This document shows, in pieces, positions 24,900-33,500 of a stretch of DNA of 64,000 bases; the first letter of the stretch is position 1; the number at the start of each line of letters is the position of its first letter. The translations under genes were made by a program, and so were the position numbers. The notes beneath the pieces are model-generated. The model did no database searches. It saw nothing but the letters and a program-made list of their open reading frames with translations, and was not told the DNA's origin. This DNA is from Candidatus Pelagibacter communis (lineage in GTDB: Bacteria > Pseudomonadota > Alphaproteobacteria > Pelagibacterales > Pelagibacteraceae): the NCBI RefSeq assembly GCF_012932795.1, contig NZ_LANA01000002.1, positions 124,001 to 188,000 of the forward strand, given 5' to 3'.

Positions 24900-26041
24900 T
24901 TATTAAATTCCTTTATGATTTTTTCTCTGTGTTCGTCTAAATCAGGAATGTCACCACGTGTTGTTTCATCTTTATAATTAGACATTTTAATTGGATTACC
25001 TGCCAATTTAAAATCACCAATAACCTTGTGATGTGCTTTAACAATCATGTTTCTTGCTTCAACTTGAGGGTTTTCAACAGCTTCTTTTATATTAAAAATT
25101 GGACCACATGGAATTTTTTCTTTTTCCATTTCATTTACCCAGTCATTAGTATTTTTAATCAATAGTTTGTCTTCTAAGATTTTTTTGAGATCATCAATAT
25201 TTTCTGATCGTAATGAGTTCGTATTGTATTTTGGATCCTTAGATATTTCAGGAATATTTAAAACATTACATAATTTTTCAAAAAGTTTTTCATTACCAGC
25301 TGCAATTATGATGTGACTATCTTTTGTCTTAAATGCTTCAAAAGGAGCAATAGATGGGTGACGAGATCCCATGGGTTTTGGTATTTCATTTTTAGCAAGA
25401 TATCTTGCGATAGCATTTTCTAAAATTGCAATTTGACAGTCTAGCATTGAAACATCAATAAAAGTTCCTTTGCCAGTTTTTTCTCTATCATAAAGTGCTG
25501 CATTAATTCCAACTGTAGTAAATAATCCTGCAGTAATATCTCCGATAGATGTACCAACTCTTGTAGGTTCTGAGTTTGGTTGACCGGTAACACTCATTAA
25601 CCCTCCCATACCTTGTACAACCATATCATAAGCAGGTAATTCTTTTAAAGGACCTGTTTGTCCAAAACCAGAAGCTGATGCATAAATTAATTTTGGATAT
25701 TTTTTACAAACATCTTTCCATCCATAACCCCATTTCTCTAAAGTTCCTGGTTTAAAATTTTCAACTAAAATATCTGCTTTAGCTAAAATTTTATCAAATA
25801 CTTTTTTATCATCTTCATTTTTTAAATTCAGAGCAATACTTTCTTTGCCTCTATTAAGTGACATAAAATAAGCTGAATAATCTTCAATAAAAGGACCAAA
25901 TTTTCTAGAGTCATCTCCAACATCAGGTGCTTCTACTTTTATTACACGTGCTCCTAAATCTGAGAGCATCATTGTGCAATACGGACCAACTAAAACTCTA
26001 GTTAAGTCAAGAACTAACAGGTTTTTTAAAGGTCCATCCAT
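24896..26041 (-). CDS. Family III CoA-transferase (CaiB/BaiF/Frc type)
   Basis: This 381-residue enzyme transfers CoA between carboxylic acids. Features of family III are the N terminus [23 protein letters not shown], the stretch [18 protein letters not shown], the probable catalytic aspartate D168 in GDITAG, and the C-terminal GPIFNIKEA. The thioester-forming Asp assignment is by position and motif. It is divergent from a TRAP transporter operon that is followed by malonyl-CoA decarboxylase. This raises the idea that it activates the imported dicarboxylate. The substrate itself is not deducible. Confidence 0.9.
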   Translation of the reverse strand: MDGPLKNLLVLDLTRVLVGPYCTMMLSDLGARVIKVEAPDVGDDSRKFGPFIEDYSAYFMSLNRGKESIALNLKNEDDKKVFDKILAKADILVENFKPGTLEKWGYGWKDVCKKYPKLIYASASGFGQTGPLKELPAYDMVVQGMGGLMSVTGQPNSEPTRVGTSIGDITAGLFTTVGINAALYDREKTGKGTFIDVSMLDCQIAILENAIARYLAKNEIPKPMGSRHPSIAPFEAFKTKDSHIIIAAGNEKLFEKLCNVLNIPEISKDPKYNTNSLRSENIDDLKKILEDKLLIKNTNDWVNEMEKEKIPCGPIFNIKEAVENPQVEARNMIVKAHHKVIGDFKLAGNPIKMSNYKDETTRGDIPDLDEHREKIIKEFNN

Positions 26042-26128
26042 ATTTTTACTGTAATTTTGTAGTATTGACTCTTATCAAGATCTTCAATTTAATGCATCAC
26101 TTAAATAACAATAGAGGAGAGAACAATA

Positions 26129-27139
26129 ATGTTTAAAAAAATATCTTTATATTTCACAGCATTAGTTTTGGTTTTATCAACTGTTGGTTCTGCTTATGCG
26201 GTAACGTTAAAAGCAAGTCACCAATGGCCAGGAACGCCAAGAGCTGATGGATCTTTTGACCCACGTCATGAGATGGTTCAAATTATTGCTGATGAGGTTA
26301 AAAAAGCTAATGTCGATATTGATATTAGAATTTACCCAGCAAAATCTTTATACAAACCCAAAGAGCAATGGAAACCAATGACCACTGGTCAATTGGATAT
26401 ATCTGCTTTCCCATTAGGATATGCATCAAAATTTCATCCAGAATTTAGTGCTACTTTAATGCCAGGAACAGTTAAAAATCATGACCATGCCTTAAGATTT
26501 AACAAATCTCCAATGATGACTGAGATCAAAAAAATTATTACTGGAGCAGGTGTGGTTGTTCTATCTGATGCTTGGTTAGGTGGTGGTTTTGCTTCAAAAA
26601 CTAAATGTATTAGAAACCCATCAGATGTTAAGGGACAAGTAATGAGAGCAGCTGGAAAAGCGTTTAACCAAATGCTTGAAGGTGCAGGAGCTGGTATTCA
26701 AAGTATGCCATCTTCAGAAATCTATACTGGTCTACAAACAGGTGTATTGACAGGTGCAAATACTAGTTCAGGAAGTTTTGTTAGTTACAAAATTTACGAA
26801 CAAGTTAAATGTGCAACACCTCCAGGAAAATTTGGTCTATGGTTTATGTATGAACCAATTCTTATGTCTAAGAAATCTTTTGATGCTTTAAGTAAAAAGC
26901 AACAAAAAGCTCTTATGAAAGCAGGTAAAGTAGCTGAAAAATATATGACAGCACAAGTAGCTAATCTAGATAAGAAATTTGAAGACGCTTATAGAGATGC
27001 TGGTGTTGAATTAGTATATATGTCAGAAAAAGACCATGCAGCATGGATTGAGATTGCAAAGAAAACTTCTCATAAAGCATTTGCAGAGCAAGTACCTGGT
27101 GGTGCTAAGCTTATGGAAATGGCTTTAGCAGTTAAATAA
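26129..27139 (+). CDS. dctP: TRAP transporter substrate-binding protein, DctP family (second system)
   Basis: This 336-residue periplasmic receptor has a signal peptide cleaved after AYA at residue 24. The mature N terminus VTLKASHQWPG and the segments SEIYTGLQTGVLTGA and RAAGKAFNQML follow the DctP fold. The ligand-arginine region lies at VMRAAGK. A strong GAGGAG ribosome site precedes the ATG, in line with high expression. Base composition matches the local background, unlike the first TRAP cassette. It is followed by a terminator-like hairpin and then dctQ-dctM. Ligand unknown; a dicarboxylate is one possibility given the neighbours. Confidence 0.9.
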   Translation: MFKKISLYFTALVLVLSTVGSAYAVTLKASHQWPGTPRADGSFDPRHEMVQIIADEVKKANVDIDIRIYPAKSLYKPKEQWKPMTTGQLDISAFPLGYASKFHPEFSATLMPGTVKNHDHALRFNKSPMMTEIKKIITGAGVVVLSDAWLGGGFASKTKCIRNPSDVKGQVMRAAGKAFNQMLEGAGAGIQSMPSSEIYTGLQTGVLTGANTSSGSFVSYKIYEQVKCATPPGKFGLWFMYEPILMSKKSFDALSKKQQKALMKAGKVAEKYMTAQVANLDKKFEDAYRDAGVELVYMSEKDHAAWIEIAKKTSHKAFAEQVPGGAKLMEMALAVK

Positions 27140-27153
27140 AATAATATATAAAG

Positions 27154-27189
27154 AACCCCTATTTATGAAAATATCTAGGGGTTTTTTTT
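27154..27189 (+). terminator. Intrinsic terminator between dctP and dctQ
   Basis: AACCCCTA (27154-27161) pairs with TAGGGGTT (27176-27183) over eight base pairs, followed by a run of T ending at 27189. It looks like a complete intrinsic terminator. The run ends exactly at the A of the dctQ ATG, so dctQM depends on readthrough and its ribosome-binding region is the terminator tail. Confidence 0.88.
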
Positions 27190-27684
27190 ATGAAGAATAA
27201 ATATCTTAATTTTTGCCATTATGTCTCTCAAGCCTGTGGTGCTTTTGCAGTAGGAGCATTAATTTTATCTATTTTAGTAATTGTTGAACTTGTCTTTGAA
27301 AGATATTTTTTTCAACGAGCTATTACATGGCAAACAGAGCTTGTAACTATGCTTCTTGTTGCATCTACTTTTATTGGTAGTGCCTACGTTTTGAGTGAAA
27401 AAGCACACGTAAGTATGGAGTGGATTTATGACTTTTTATCAAAAAAAAACATTATTAAACTTAAAATTTTTACATCATTTATAAGCTTGGGTTTTTTTCT
27501 AATTTTATTTTACTTTGGCTTTTTAATGGTCGAAGAAGCTTTTGTTAAAAATTATACTACTGGAACCGTTTGGGACCCTCCATTATGGATTCCTTATTCT
27601 TCAATGTTAATAGGTTCATTATTGATGATACTTCAATATATTGCTGAAATAATTAAACTAATTGATGAAGGAGATTTTAAATAA
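27190..27684 (+). CDS. dctQ: TRAP transporter small permease, DctQ family (second system)
   Basis: This is the 164-residue small membrane subunit with four hydrophobic helices. ITWQTELVTMLLVASTFIGSA and the ensuing SEKAHVSMEWI are typical DctQ helix 2-3 features. The start codon directly abuts the poly-T of the preceding terminator, so no Shine-Dalgarno sequence is available. The stop overlaps the dctM start by one base (TAATG), so the pair is translationally coupled. Confidence 0.88.
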   Translation: MKNKYLNFCHYVSQACGAFAVGALILSILVIVELVFERYFFQRAITWQTELVTMLLVASTFIGSAYVLSEKAHVSMEWIYDFLSKKNIIKLKIFTSFISLGFFLILFYFGFLMVEEAFVKNYTTGTVWDPPLWIPYSSMLIGSLLMILQYIAEIIKLIDEGDFK

Positions 27685-29015
27685 TGGATCCTCTAATTAT
27701 AGCTGTAGTAGTTGCTGTTTTTACTTTAATAGTTTTATTTTCAGGAATTCCAATAGCTTTTGGTTTAAGTTTTGTTTCAATTGCCTTATTGATTGCTTTT
27801 GAAGGATTTCAAATGCTAGATGTTTTTGCTGAAACTTTTTATGCAGGATTAAATTCATTTGTTTTATTGTCGATTCCAATGTTTATTCTTATGGGCATGG
27901 CTGTGGCTAACTCTCCTGCAGGTAAGGATTTATACACTGGACTGGATAGATGGCTATGGAGAGTTCCAGGTGGTTTAGTTATTTCAAATATTGGAGCATG
28001 TTCAATTTTTGCAGCTTTAAGTGGATCAAGTCCTGCAACGTGTGCTGCTATTGGAACTATGGGAATTCCTGAAATGAGAAAAAGAGGATACTCAGATCAA
28101 ATTGCTACTGGTACAATCGCAGCCGGAGGAACGCTTGGGGTTTTAATTCCACCAAGTATAGTTTTAATTGTCTACGGAATGGCAACAGGAACTTCTATTG
28201 GAAGATTATTTTTAGCAGGCATTGTTCCTGGTTTTATGTTGGCAAGTCTTTTTGCTGTTTGGGCATTAATACATAGTTACTTCATTGATAAAAATGCAGC
28301 TAAATTATTAAGAAACAGAAAACCACCAACATTGAGAGAAAAATTTGAAGTTCTTCCAAGAATTTTTCCATTCCTAGCAATTATTGTTGGAGTTTTATAT
28401 GTATTGTACGGTGGTGTGGCAACCCCATCAGAAGCCTCAGGTGTAGGTGCATTTTTAGTTTTCGTTATGATTGCTGTAGTTTATAAAATTTATCATCCAA
28501 AAAAAATTTGGAATATTGTTAAAGTTTCAATGAAAGAAAGTGTAATGATAATGTTTATTATTGCTGCTTCTTATCTTTTTGCATTTACATTGTCACAACT
28601 TTACGTAACCCAATCGCTTGCACAAAGTATGATTGAGTTAAGTAGTAATAAATGGATGATTTTTTTGATGGTAAATGTGTTTTTGCTTGTAGCTGGATTC
28701 TTTTTACCACCAGTTGCAGTTATTGTAATGACTTCAGCTATATTGTTACCTGTCATTACTACATTAGGTTTTGACCCATATTGGTTTGCAATAGTATTTA
28801 CAATAAATATGGAAATAGGCTTAATAACACCACCTGTTGGATTAAATCTTTATATTATTAAAGGTATTACACCAGATGTTAGTCTATCTACAATCTTAAG
28901 GGGATCATTTCCATTTATGATGATGATGGTTTTATCTATTATAATATTATGCATCTTCCCTGAGATAGTAACGTGGTTACCTGATAAACTAATGGGTAAA
29001 CCTCTTGGATATTAA
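27684..29015 (+). CDS. dctM: TRAP transporter large permease, DctM family (second system)
   Basis: This 443-residue ion-coupled TRAP permease has about 12 hydrophobic segments. Family motifs are FSGIPIAFGLSF near the N terminus, ALSGSSPATCAAIGTMG near residue 112, GGTLGVLIPPSIVLIVYG, and GLITPPVGLNLYIIKG near the C terminus. Order P-Q-M is the common one. Its last 11 bases overlap the TTG start of the downstream dihydrouridine synthase gene. Confidence 0.93.
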   Translation: MDPLIIAVVVAVFTLIVLFSGIPIAFGLSFVSIALLIAFEGFQMLDVFAETFYAGLNSFVLLSIPMFILMGMAVANSPAGKDLYTGLDRWLWRVPGGLVISNIGACSIFAALSGSSPATCAAIGTMGIPEMRKRGYSDQIATGTIAAGGTLGVLIPPSIVLIVYGMATGTSIGRLFLAGIVPGFMLASLFAVWALIHSYFIDKNAAKLLRNRKPPTLREKFEVLPRIFPFLAIIVGVLYVLYGGVATPSEASGVGAFLVFVMIAVVYKIYHPKKIWNIVKVSMKESVMIMFIIAASYLFAFTLSQLYVTQSLAQSMIELSSNKWMIFLMVNVFLLVAGFFLPPVAVIVMTSAILLPVITTLGFDPYWFAIVFTINMEIGLITPPVGLNLYIIKGITPDVSLSTILRGSFPFMMMMVLSIIILCIFPEIVTWLPDKLMGKPLGY

Positions 29016-30009
29016 AAAAAACATTAATAGGAAAATTTCAGTAGCACCAATGATGGATTGTACTGATCGTCATGATCGTTACTTTTTAAGGTTGATGAGC
29101 AAGAATGCTATGCTGTACTCAGAAATGGTTGCAACAAAATCTGCAATTCATGGAGACCGAAAAAAAATTCTATCTTATAGTCCTGAAGAAAAACCTTTAG
29201 CATTACAAGTGGGAGGATCTGATAAAGCAGAATTAGCTGAAGTTGCAAAAATTGCAGAAGACATGGGTTATGATGAAATTAATATTAATTTAGGTTGCCC
29301 CAGTAAAAAAGTTCAAAAAAATATGTTTGGCGCTTGTTTGATGAGAGAGCCAGATTTAGTTGCAGAGTGTATTAATTCCATGGTTAATGCTTGTAAAATT
29401 CCAGTCACTGCAAAAACTAGAATTGGCTTTGATGATACAGAAGAATTTGATTACTTAAATAATTTTATAATAAAGATGAAAGGGGTTGGTTGTAGCACTT
29501 TTATATTGCATGCTCGAAAAGCTATTTTAACAGGAATGTCACCTAAGCAAAATTTGAATATTCCAAAGCTAAACTATGGAATGGTCTATAAAATTAAAGA
29601 AGAAAATCCAGATTTAGAAATCATTATTAACGGAGGTATATCAAAAGTTGAAGAGATTAAAAATCACTTAACTTTATGCGATGGAGTTATGATTGGTCGA
29701 TCCATATATCAAAATCCTTATTCTTTAGTTGAGATTGAAAAAGAAATTTTTGATACAAAAGAGCAACCATCAAGAGAAGAAGTGGCCGAAAAACTCCTAG
29801 AGTACTTAGAAAAGGAAGTTAAACTTGGAACAAAGGTAAACCATATTATGAGACATACAGTTGGGCTGTACCATGGTCAAATTGGTTCCAAAGATTGGAA
29901 AAGATATTTAAGTGATAACATGATGGCAAGAGACTCAGATTTTCAAAAATCCAAACATATAATGACAATTGTTCAAAATAATGAGAAAGCCAATCAAATA
30001 AATTCATAA
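29005..30009 (+). CDS. dusA: tRNA-dihydrouridine synthase A
   Basis: This 334-residue flavoenzyme reduces uridines in tRNA to dihydrouridine. The DusA hallmark SVAPMMDCTDRHDRYF follows shortly after the start, the NLGCPSKKVQ segment is the FMN/tRNA region, and the catalytic cysteine is in FGACLMRE. The next ATG downstream would cut into the conserved SVAPMMD motif, so the TTG at 29005 is the best start, though an unusual one. This places the start 11 bases inside dctM and couples it to the transporter operon. It ends by overlapping the next gene by one base. Confidence 0.93.
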   Translation: MDIKKNINRKISVAPMMDCTDRHDRYFLRLMSKNAMLYSEMVATKSAIHGDRKKILSYSPEEKPLALQVGGSDKAELAEVAKIAEDMGYDEININLGCPSKKVQKNMFGACLMREPDLVAECINSMVNACKIPVTAKTRIGFDDTEEFDYLNNFIIKMKGVGCSTFILHARKAILTGMSPKQNLNIPKLNYGMVYKIKEENPDLEIIINGGISKVEEIKNHLTLCDGVMIGRSIYQNPYSLVEIEKEIFDTKEQPSREEVAEKLLEYLEKEVKLGTKVNHIMRHTVGLYHGQIGSKDWKRYLSDNMMARDSDFQKSKHIMTIVQNNEKANQINS

Positions 30010-30845
30010 TGGAAAATTTAAATTTTGCCGATTTATTTAATCTACTGGTGGTATTAGGTATTTCGGCAGCAGTTGCAGGATTTATGGCTGGTTTACTTGG
30101 TGTTGGAGGTGGAATTATAATGGTACCAGCTTTGTATTATGCTTTTACAGTATTAGATTTTGAATTAGTTACTAGAATGCACTTATCAGTTGGAACTTCT
30201 TTAGCTATAATTATTCCAACATCAATAATTTCTACCAAAACTCATATGGAATATGATGCTGTAGATTTTAAAATGGTTAAATCATTTGGTATATTTATAT
30301 TGTTAGGCGTAATTGCCGGTACCTTCTTAGCTGTGAATTTAAAAACACCTGCATTAGTTTTATTTTTTTCTATATTTGCATTTATGGTAGGTTTATTCTT
30401 CATTTTTCTTAGAGAAAAACTTGTTGAAAACCCAAAAAAAATTTCAAATTTTATTAAAAATATTTCTGGAACTCTCATAGGATTTATATCTGTGCCACTA
30501 GGTATAGGTGGAGGTTCTTTAATGGTACCATTTATGAGAACCTTTGGTTATGACATAAGAAAATCAATAGGGACAGCAGCTGCTGTTGGGTTTTTAATTG
30601 CTGTAAGTGGAACTATAACAATGATTACTGGGGGAAAAATAATTGACAATGTTAATACTCCCTACAGCATTGGATATATAAATTTATTAGGCTTCATAGT
30701 TTTTGTGCCAGTGACAATGGTCATGGCAAGATTAGGAGCAAAAGCAGTTTATAAAATAGATAAAAAGCTACTAAGTAAGATTTTTGGGGCATTTTTACTC
30801 ATGGTTTCAATCAGATCTTTTATTGAATATTTAAGTATAACTTAA
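30009..30845 (+). CDS. TauE/SafE-family (TSUP) membrane transporter
   Basis: This 278-residue inner-membrane protein has two similar halves, each with a glycine-rich entry motif: AGFMAGLLGVGGGIIMVPAL near residue 22 and SVPLGIGGGSLMVPFMRTFG near residue 160. These define the TauE/SafE family, which exports sulfite, sulfoacetate or other organosulfur anions. About eight hydrophobic helices are visible. Export of sulfite from taurine breakdown would fit the sulfonate genes at 9-18 kb, but the substrate is not shown here. Its start overlaps the dusA stop by one base. Confidence 0.88.
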   Translation: MENLNFADLFNLLVVLGISAAVAGFMAGLLGVGGGIIMVPALYYAFTVLDFELVTRMHLSVGTSLAIIIPTSIISTKTHMEYDAVDFKMVKSFGIFILLGVIAGTFLAVNLKTPALVLFFSIFAFMVGLFFIFLREKLVENPKKISNFIKNISGTLIGFISVPLGIGGGSLMVPFMRTFGYDIRKSIGTAAAVGFLIAVSGTITMITGGKIIDNVNTPYSIGYINLLGFIVFVPVTMVMARLGAKAVYKIDKKLLSKIFGAFLLMVSIRSFIEYLSIT

Positions 30846-30878
30846 TATTTATTTAATAAAAAAAAGATAAAATTTATT

Positions 30879-32183
30879 ATGTTTAATTTAAAAGAAATTA
30901 TTTCATCTATTGCTGATGCGGGAAAAAAACTCTTTACTAAAAAAGAATATAAAAAGAATGATTTAGAGACAATAATTAATTTATGTGATGATTTATTATC
31001 AAATAAAGGTGCTGCTTTTGGTATTACAGTAGCAAGAGATATAACAGAATTATATCAAACACTTTCCCAAGAAAACAAATTATCATTTTTTAAAAAGATA
31101 AATGAAAAATATAAACCAAGCTTTACAAAAGTTAATGAAGCAATAGATGTTTATAAAAATTCACAAAATGAAAAAAATTTATCTGATCTATTTAAGATTT
31201 CAGAGGGTAAGAGAAGAGAGCTCTTTAGAAGAATGAATATGGCGCCCAGTGGAACCTCAAGTATAGTTTCTTTAAGAGAAGATTTATTAAAAACATTAAA
31301 TGATAATAGAGAACTAAGACCATTAGACGACGATCTAAGACATTTATTTAGGGCATGGTTTAATCCAGGTTTTCTAAAACTTGAACAAATTACTTGGGAT
31401 ACAAAAGCTGCAGTATTAGAAAAAATAATTCAATATGAAAGAGTTCATCAAATAAAAGATATGAATGAACTTAAGAGAAGATTAGGAGAAGATAGAAGGT
31501 TTTTTTCTTATTTCCATCCAGCCCTTGAAGATGAGCCAATAATTTTTGTTCAAGTAGCTTTAACAAAAGATTTGGGTAAATCAATTCAAGAATTAATGAA
31601 ACCATCTGCTGGAGATAAAGAAAAATGTGACACAGCAACATTTTACTCAATTAGCAACTGTCAAGAAGGCTTGTCCAGAGTAACACTGGGTAATTTTTTA
31701 ATAAAAAGAGTTGTGTATGAAATACAAGAAGAATTACCTAATATTAAGAAATTTGGAACTTTATCACCTATACCTGGTTTTGTTGATTGGTTCTCATATT
31801 TAGAGAATAGTAAAATAAAAAATATTCTTGGAAATTTATCAGATCAAGACTTATCATTTTTAAAATCTCAAGACCTTAAGATAGGTGATAGTAGAATTAT
31901 TGAAAAAAAAGAAGCTATTACAAAATTGGTTAGTCACTATATTGTTAACGAAAAAAATAACAAAGGCCTTCCAATTAATGATGTAAGCAGATTCCACTTA
32001 GGAAACGGAGCTATAGTTGATGATATAATTATTAATGCAAATATTTCTGAAACAGGTTTTAAACGATCTTACGGTGTTATGATAAACTACCTTTACGAAC
32101 TTAAAAATATAGAAAAAAATCATGAAGATTATATTAATAACAAAAAAGTTATTTTTTCAGATAAATTAAAAAAATATCTATAG
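30879..32183 (+). CDS. Malonyl-CoA decarboxylase
   Basis: This 434-residue enzyme converts malonyl-CoA to acetyl-CoA and CO2. The C-terminal catalytic domain is clear: FSYFHPALEDEPIIFVQVAL, then TFYSISNCQEGLSRV with the probable catalytic serine, TLSPIPGFVDWF, and FHLGNGAIV with the catalytic histidine. The helical N-terminal domain (about residues 40-190, including FRRMNMAPSGT) is also of this family. Length fits the bacterial form. It lies 33 bases after the TauE-like gene and may be within the transcript starting at the TRAP operon. No malonyl-CoA synthetase is adjacent. Confidence 0.93.
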   Translation: MFNLKEIISSIADAGKKLFTKKEYKKNDLETIINLCDDLLSNKGAAFGITVARDITELYQTLSQENKLSFFKKINEKYKPSFTKVNEAIDVYKNSQNEKNLSDLFKISEGKRRELFRRMNMAPSGTSSIVSLREDLLKTLNDNRELRPLDDDLRHLFRAWFNPGFLKLEQITWDTKAAVLEKIIQYERVHQIKDMNELKRRLGEDRRFFSYFHPALEDEPIIFVQVALTKDLGKSIQELMKPSAGDKEKCDTATFYSISNCQEGLSRVTLGNFLIKRVVYEIQEELPNIKKFGTLSPIPGFVDWFSYLENSKIKNILGNLSDQDLSFLKSQDLKIGDSRIIEKKEAITKLVSHYIVNEKNNKGLPINDVSRFHLGNGAIVDDIIINANISETGFKRSYGVMINYLYELKNIEKNHEDYINNKKVIFSDKLKKYL

Positions 32184-32190
32184 TTATTTA

Positions 32191-32586
32191 ATGAATAAAG
32201 TTAATAAAGACTTTATAAATAGCTCTCATTTTATTACTGAATTAAAATTATGTAGTATTAGATTAATTGATAATTGCAAATTTCCATGGATTATATTAAT
32301 CCCGAATAGAAAAAAAGTAACTGATATTACTGAACTTAATTTAAAGGATCAAATCCTTTTTATGAAAGAAATTGTTTTCTGTAGTAATAAAATGAAAAAA
32401 TTATTTAAAACATCAAAACTTAATGTTGAAAAAATTGGCAATATAGTTCCTCAATTACACTTACATATTATTGCTAGAACTAAAAATGATAGTTCCTGGC
32501 CATTGTCTGTTTGGGTGGTAAAATCTAAGAGTTACAAAAAAAATGAAAGATTAAAAATTTTAAAAAGATTAAAAAAGGTTTTTTAG
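32191..32586 (+). CDS. HIT-family protein
   Basis: This 131-residue protein is a probable nucleotide hydrolase or transferase of the histidine-triad superfamily. The stretch PQLHLHIIARTKND corresponds to the HIT motif, but the first histidine of the triad is replaced by Gln. Two histidines remain. The N-terminal CKFPWIILIPN and C-terminal SSWPLSVWV stretches match a short bacterial HIT-like subfamily that shows the same QLHLH variant. It begins seven bases after malonyl-CoA decarboxylase. Confidence 0.8.
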   Translation: MNKVNKDFINSSHFITELKLCSIRLIDNCKFPWIILIPNRKKVTDITELNLKDQILFMKEIVFCSNKMKKLFKTSKLNVEKIGNIVPQLHLHIIARTKNDSSWPLSVWVVKSKSYKKNERLKILKRLKKVF

Positions 32587-32587
32587 A

Positions 32588-32626
32588 ATGGGGTCGGGGT
32601 GGTTTCAGTCTCCCTACGCCACCCAC
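32588..32626. other. Isolated G+C-rich hairpin-forming segment
   Basis: Between the HIT gene and the next gene lies a 39-base block that is far richer in G+C than its surroundings. GGGTGG (about 32598-32603) can pair with CCACCC (about 32619-32624), and TTTCAGTC in the loop recalls a tRNA/tmRNA T-loop. No full tRNA cloverleaf can be folded around it and no T-run follows. It could be a relic of a tRNA-like gene, an attachment-site remnant or a small structured RNA. I cannot decide. Confidence 0.4.
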
Positions 32627-32715
32627 AATTAACTTATAAATGATTCTTTATTAAAATTTTTACACTTAATAATTGAATGTAGACTTTATACATTTCATCG
32701 TTTATTTAATAATGG

Positions 32716-33009
32716 ATGTCTAACCAAATTAAATCTGATGATGTTATTTTTAACTTTTTTAAGCAAATCTGCGATGAAAAAAGCGATGAAAAATGTGTTG
32801 AATTAGGAAATAGTTGGATAAAAGCCATGGAGACAAATCTTGCTAATATGAAAAAAAATTTAGATGAGGCTGATAAAATAAAACATCAGGAAAATATTAA
32901 TAACAATTTAAAACATCTTCACAATTTGAAAGATAAGTCAGCAGAAGAATGGCGTGAATACGCAACCCAGTGTATGATCGAAATATTAGAACATAAAAGA
33001 AAATCATGA
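32716..33009 (+). CDS. Hypothetical protein
   Basis: This 97-residue, highly charged, probably all-helical soluble protein has no signal peptide or membrane segment. Two cysteines lie near residues 19 and 27 (ICDEKSDEKCVEL) and one near residue 85. No family is recognised. It overlaps the following gene by four bases (ATGA), so the two are coupled and may work together. Confidence 0.6.
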   Translation: MSNQIKSDDVIFNFFKQICDEKSDEKCVELGNSWIKAMETNLANMKKNLDEADKIKHQENINNNLKHLHNLKDKSAEEWREYATQCMIEILEHKRKS

Positions 33010-33494
33010 ATTTTTTTAGAAAATTATTTTCAAGTAGTAATTTAGAATTAAGAATAAATGATGGTGGTAGGGCAGCTGCTGGTTATAAGGGAAAGGCTGG
33101 AGATTGTGTGGTTAGATCTATTGCAATTGTTTCAGGTCTTCCTTATCAAAAAATTTATGATGATCTTTATAGAGCAAACGAAGAATTCAGAACATCATCG
33201 AAAACTAAACTTGCAAGAAGTTTGAAGCAAAAAAATGATAGTCCAAGATCAGGAACTCACAGAGTAGTTTTAAAAAAGTATCTTAAAAAATTAGGGTGGT
33301 ATTGGACGCCTACAATGTTTATTGGTCAAGGCTGCAAAGTTCACTTAAAAAAAGAAGAGTTGCCAAGTGGAACTTTAATAGTATCTTGTTCAAAGCACAT
33401 AACAGTTGTGAAAGATGGTGTATTACATGATACATATGATTGCTCCAGAAGTGGCACACGCTGTGTTTATGGTTATTGGACAAAACCTAATTAA
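33006..33494 (+). CDS. Candidate papain-like cysteine peptidase-fold protein
   Basis: This 162-residue protein has an arrangement like papain-fold cysteine peptidases. A Cys sits in KAGDCVVRSIAIVSG (near residue 33), a His in CSKHITVVKDG (near residue 131), and an acidic residue follows in VLHDTYD. The PYQKIYDDLY stretch after the Cys and the PSGTLIVS lead-in to the His are seen in small uncharacterised peptidase-like proteins, several of them from phages. No signal peptide is visible. Catalysis is a structural inference only. It is coupled to the 97-residue gene and followed by a zinc-ribbon gene. Confidence 0.65.
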   Translation: MNFFRKLFSSSNLELRINDGGRAAAGYKGKAGDCVVRSIAIVSGLPYQKIYDDLYRANEEFRTSSKTKLARSLKQKNDSPRSGTHRVVLKKYLKKLGWYWTPTMFIGQGCKVHLKKEELPSGTLIVSCSKHITVVKDGVLHDTYDCSRSGTRCVYGYWTKPN

Positions 33495-33500
33495 ATCAAA

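Noticed and set aside
32588..32626. Treating the G+C-rich block as a tRNA or tmRNA gene
   Set aside because: No acceptor, D and anticodon arms can be assembled around it and the interval is too short for tmRNA. It is kept only as an unexplained element.
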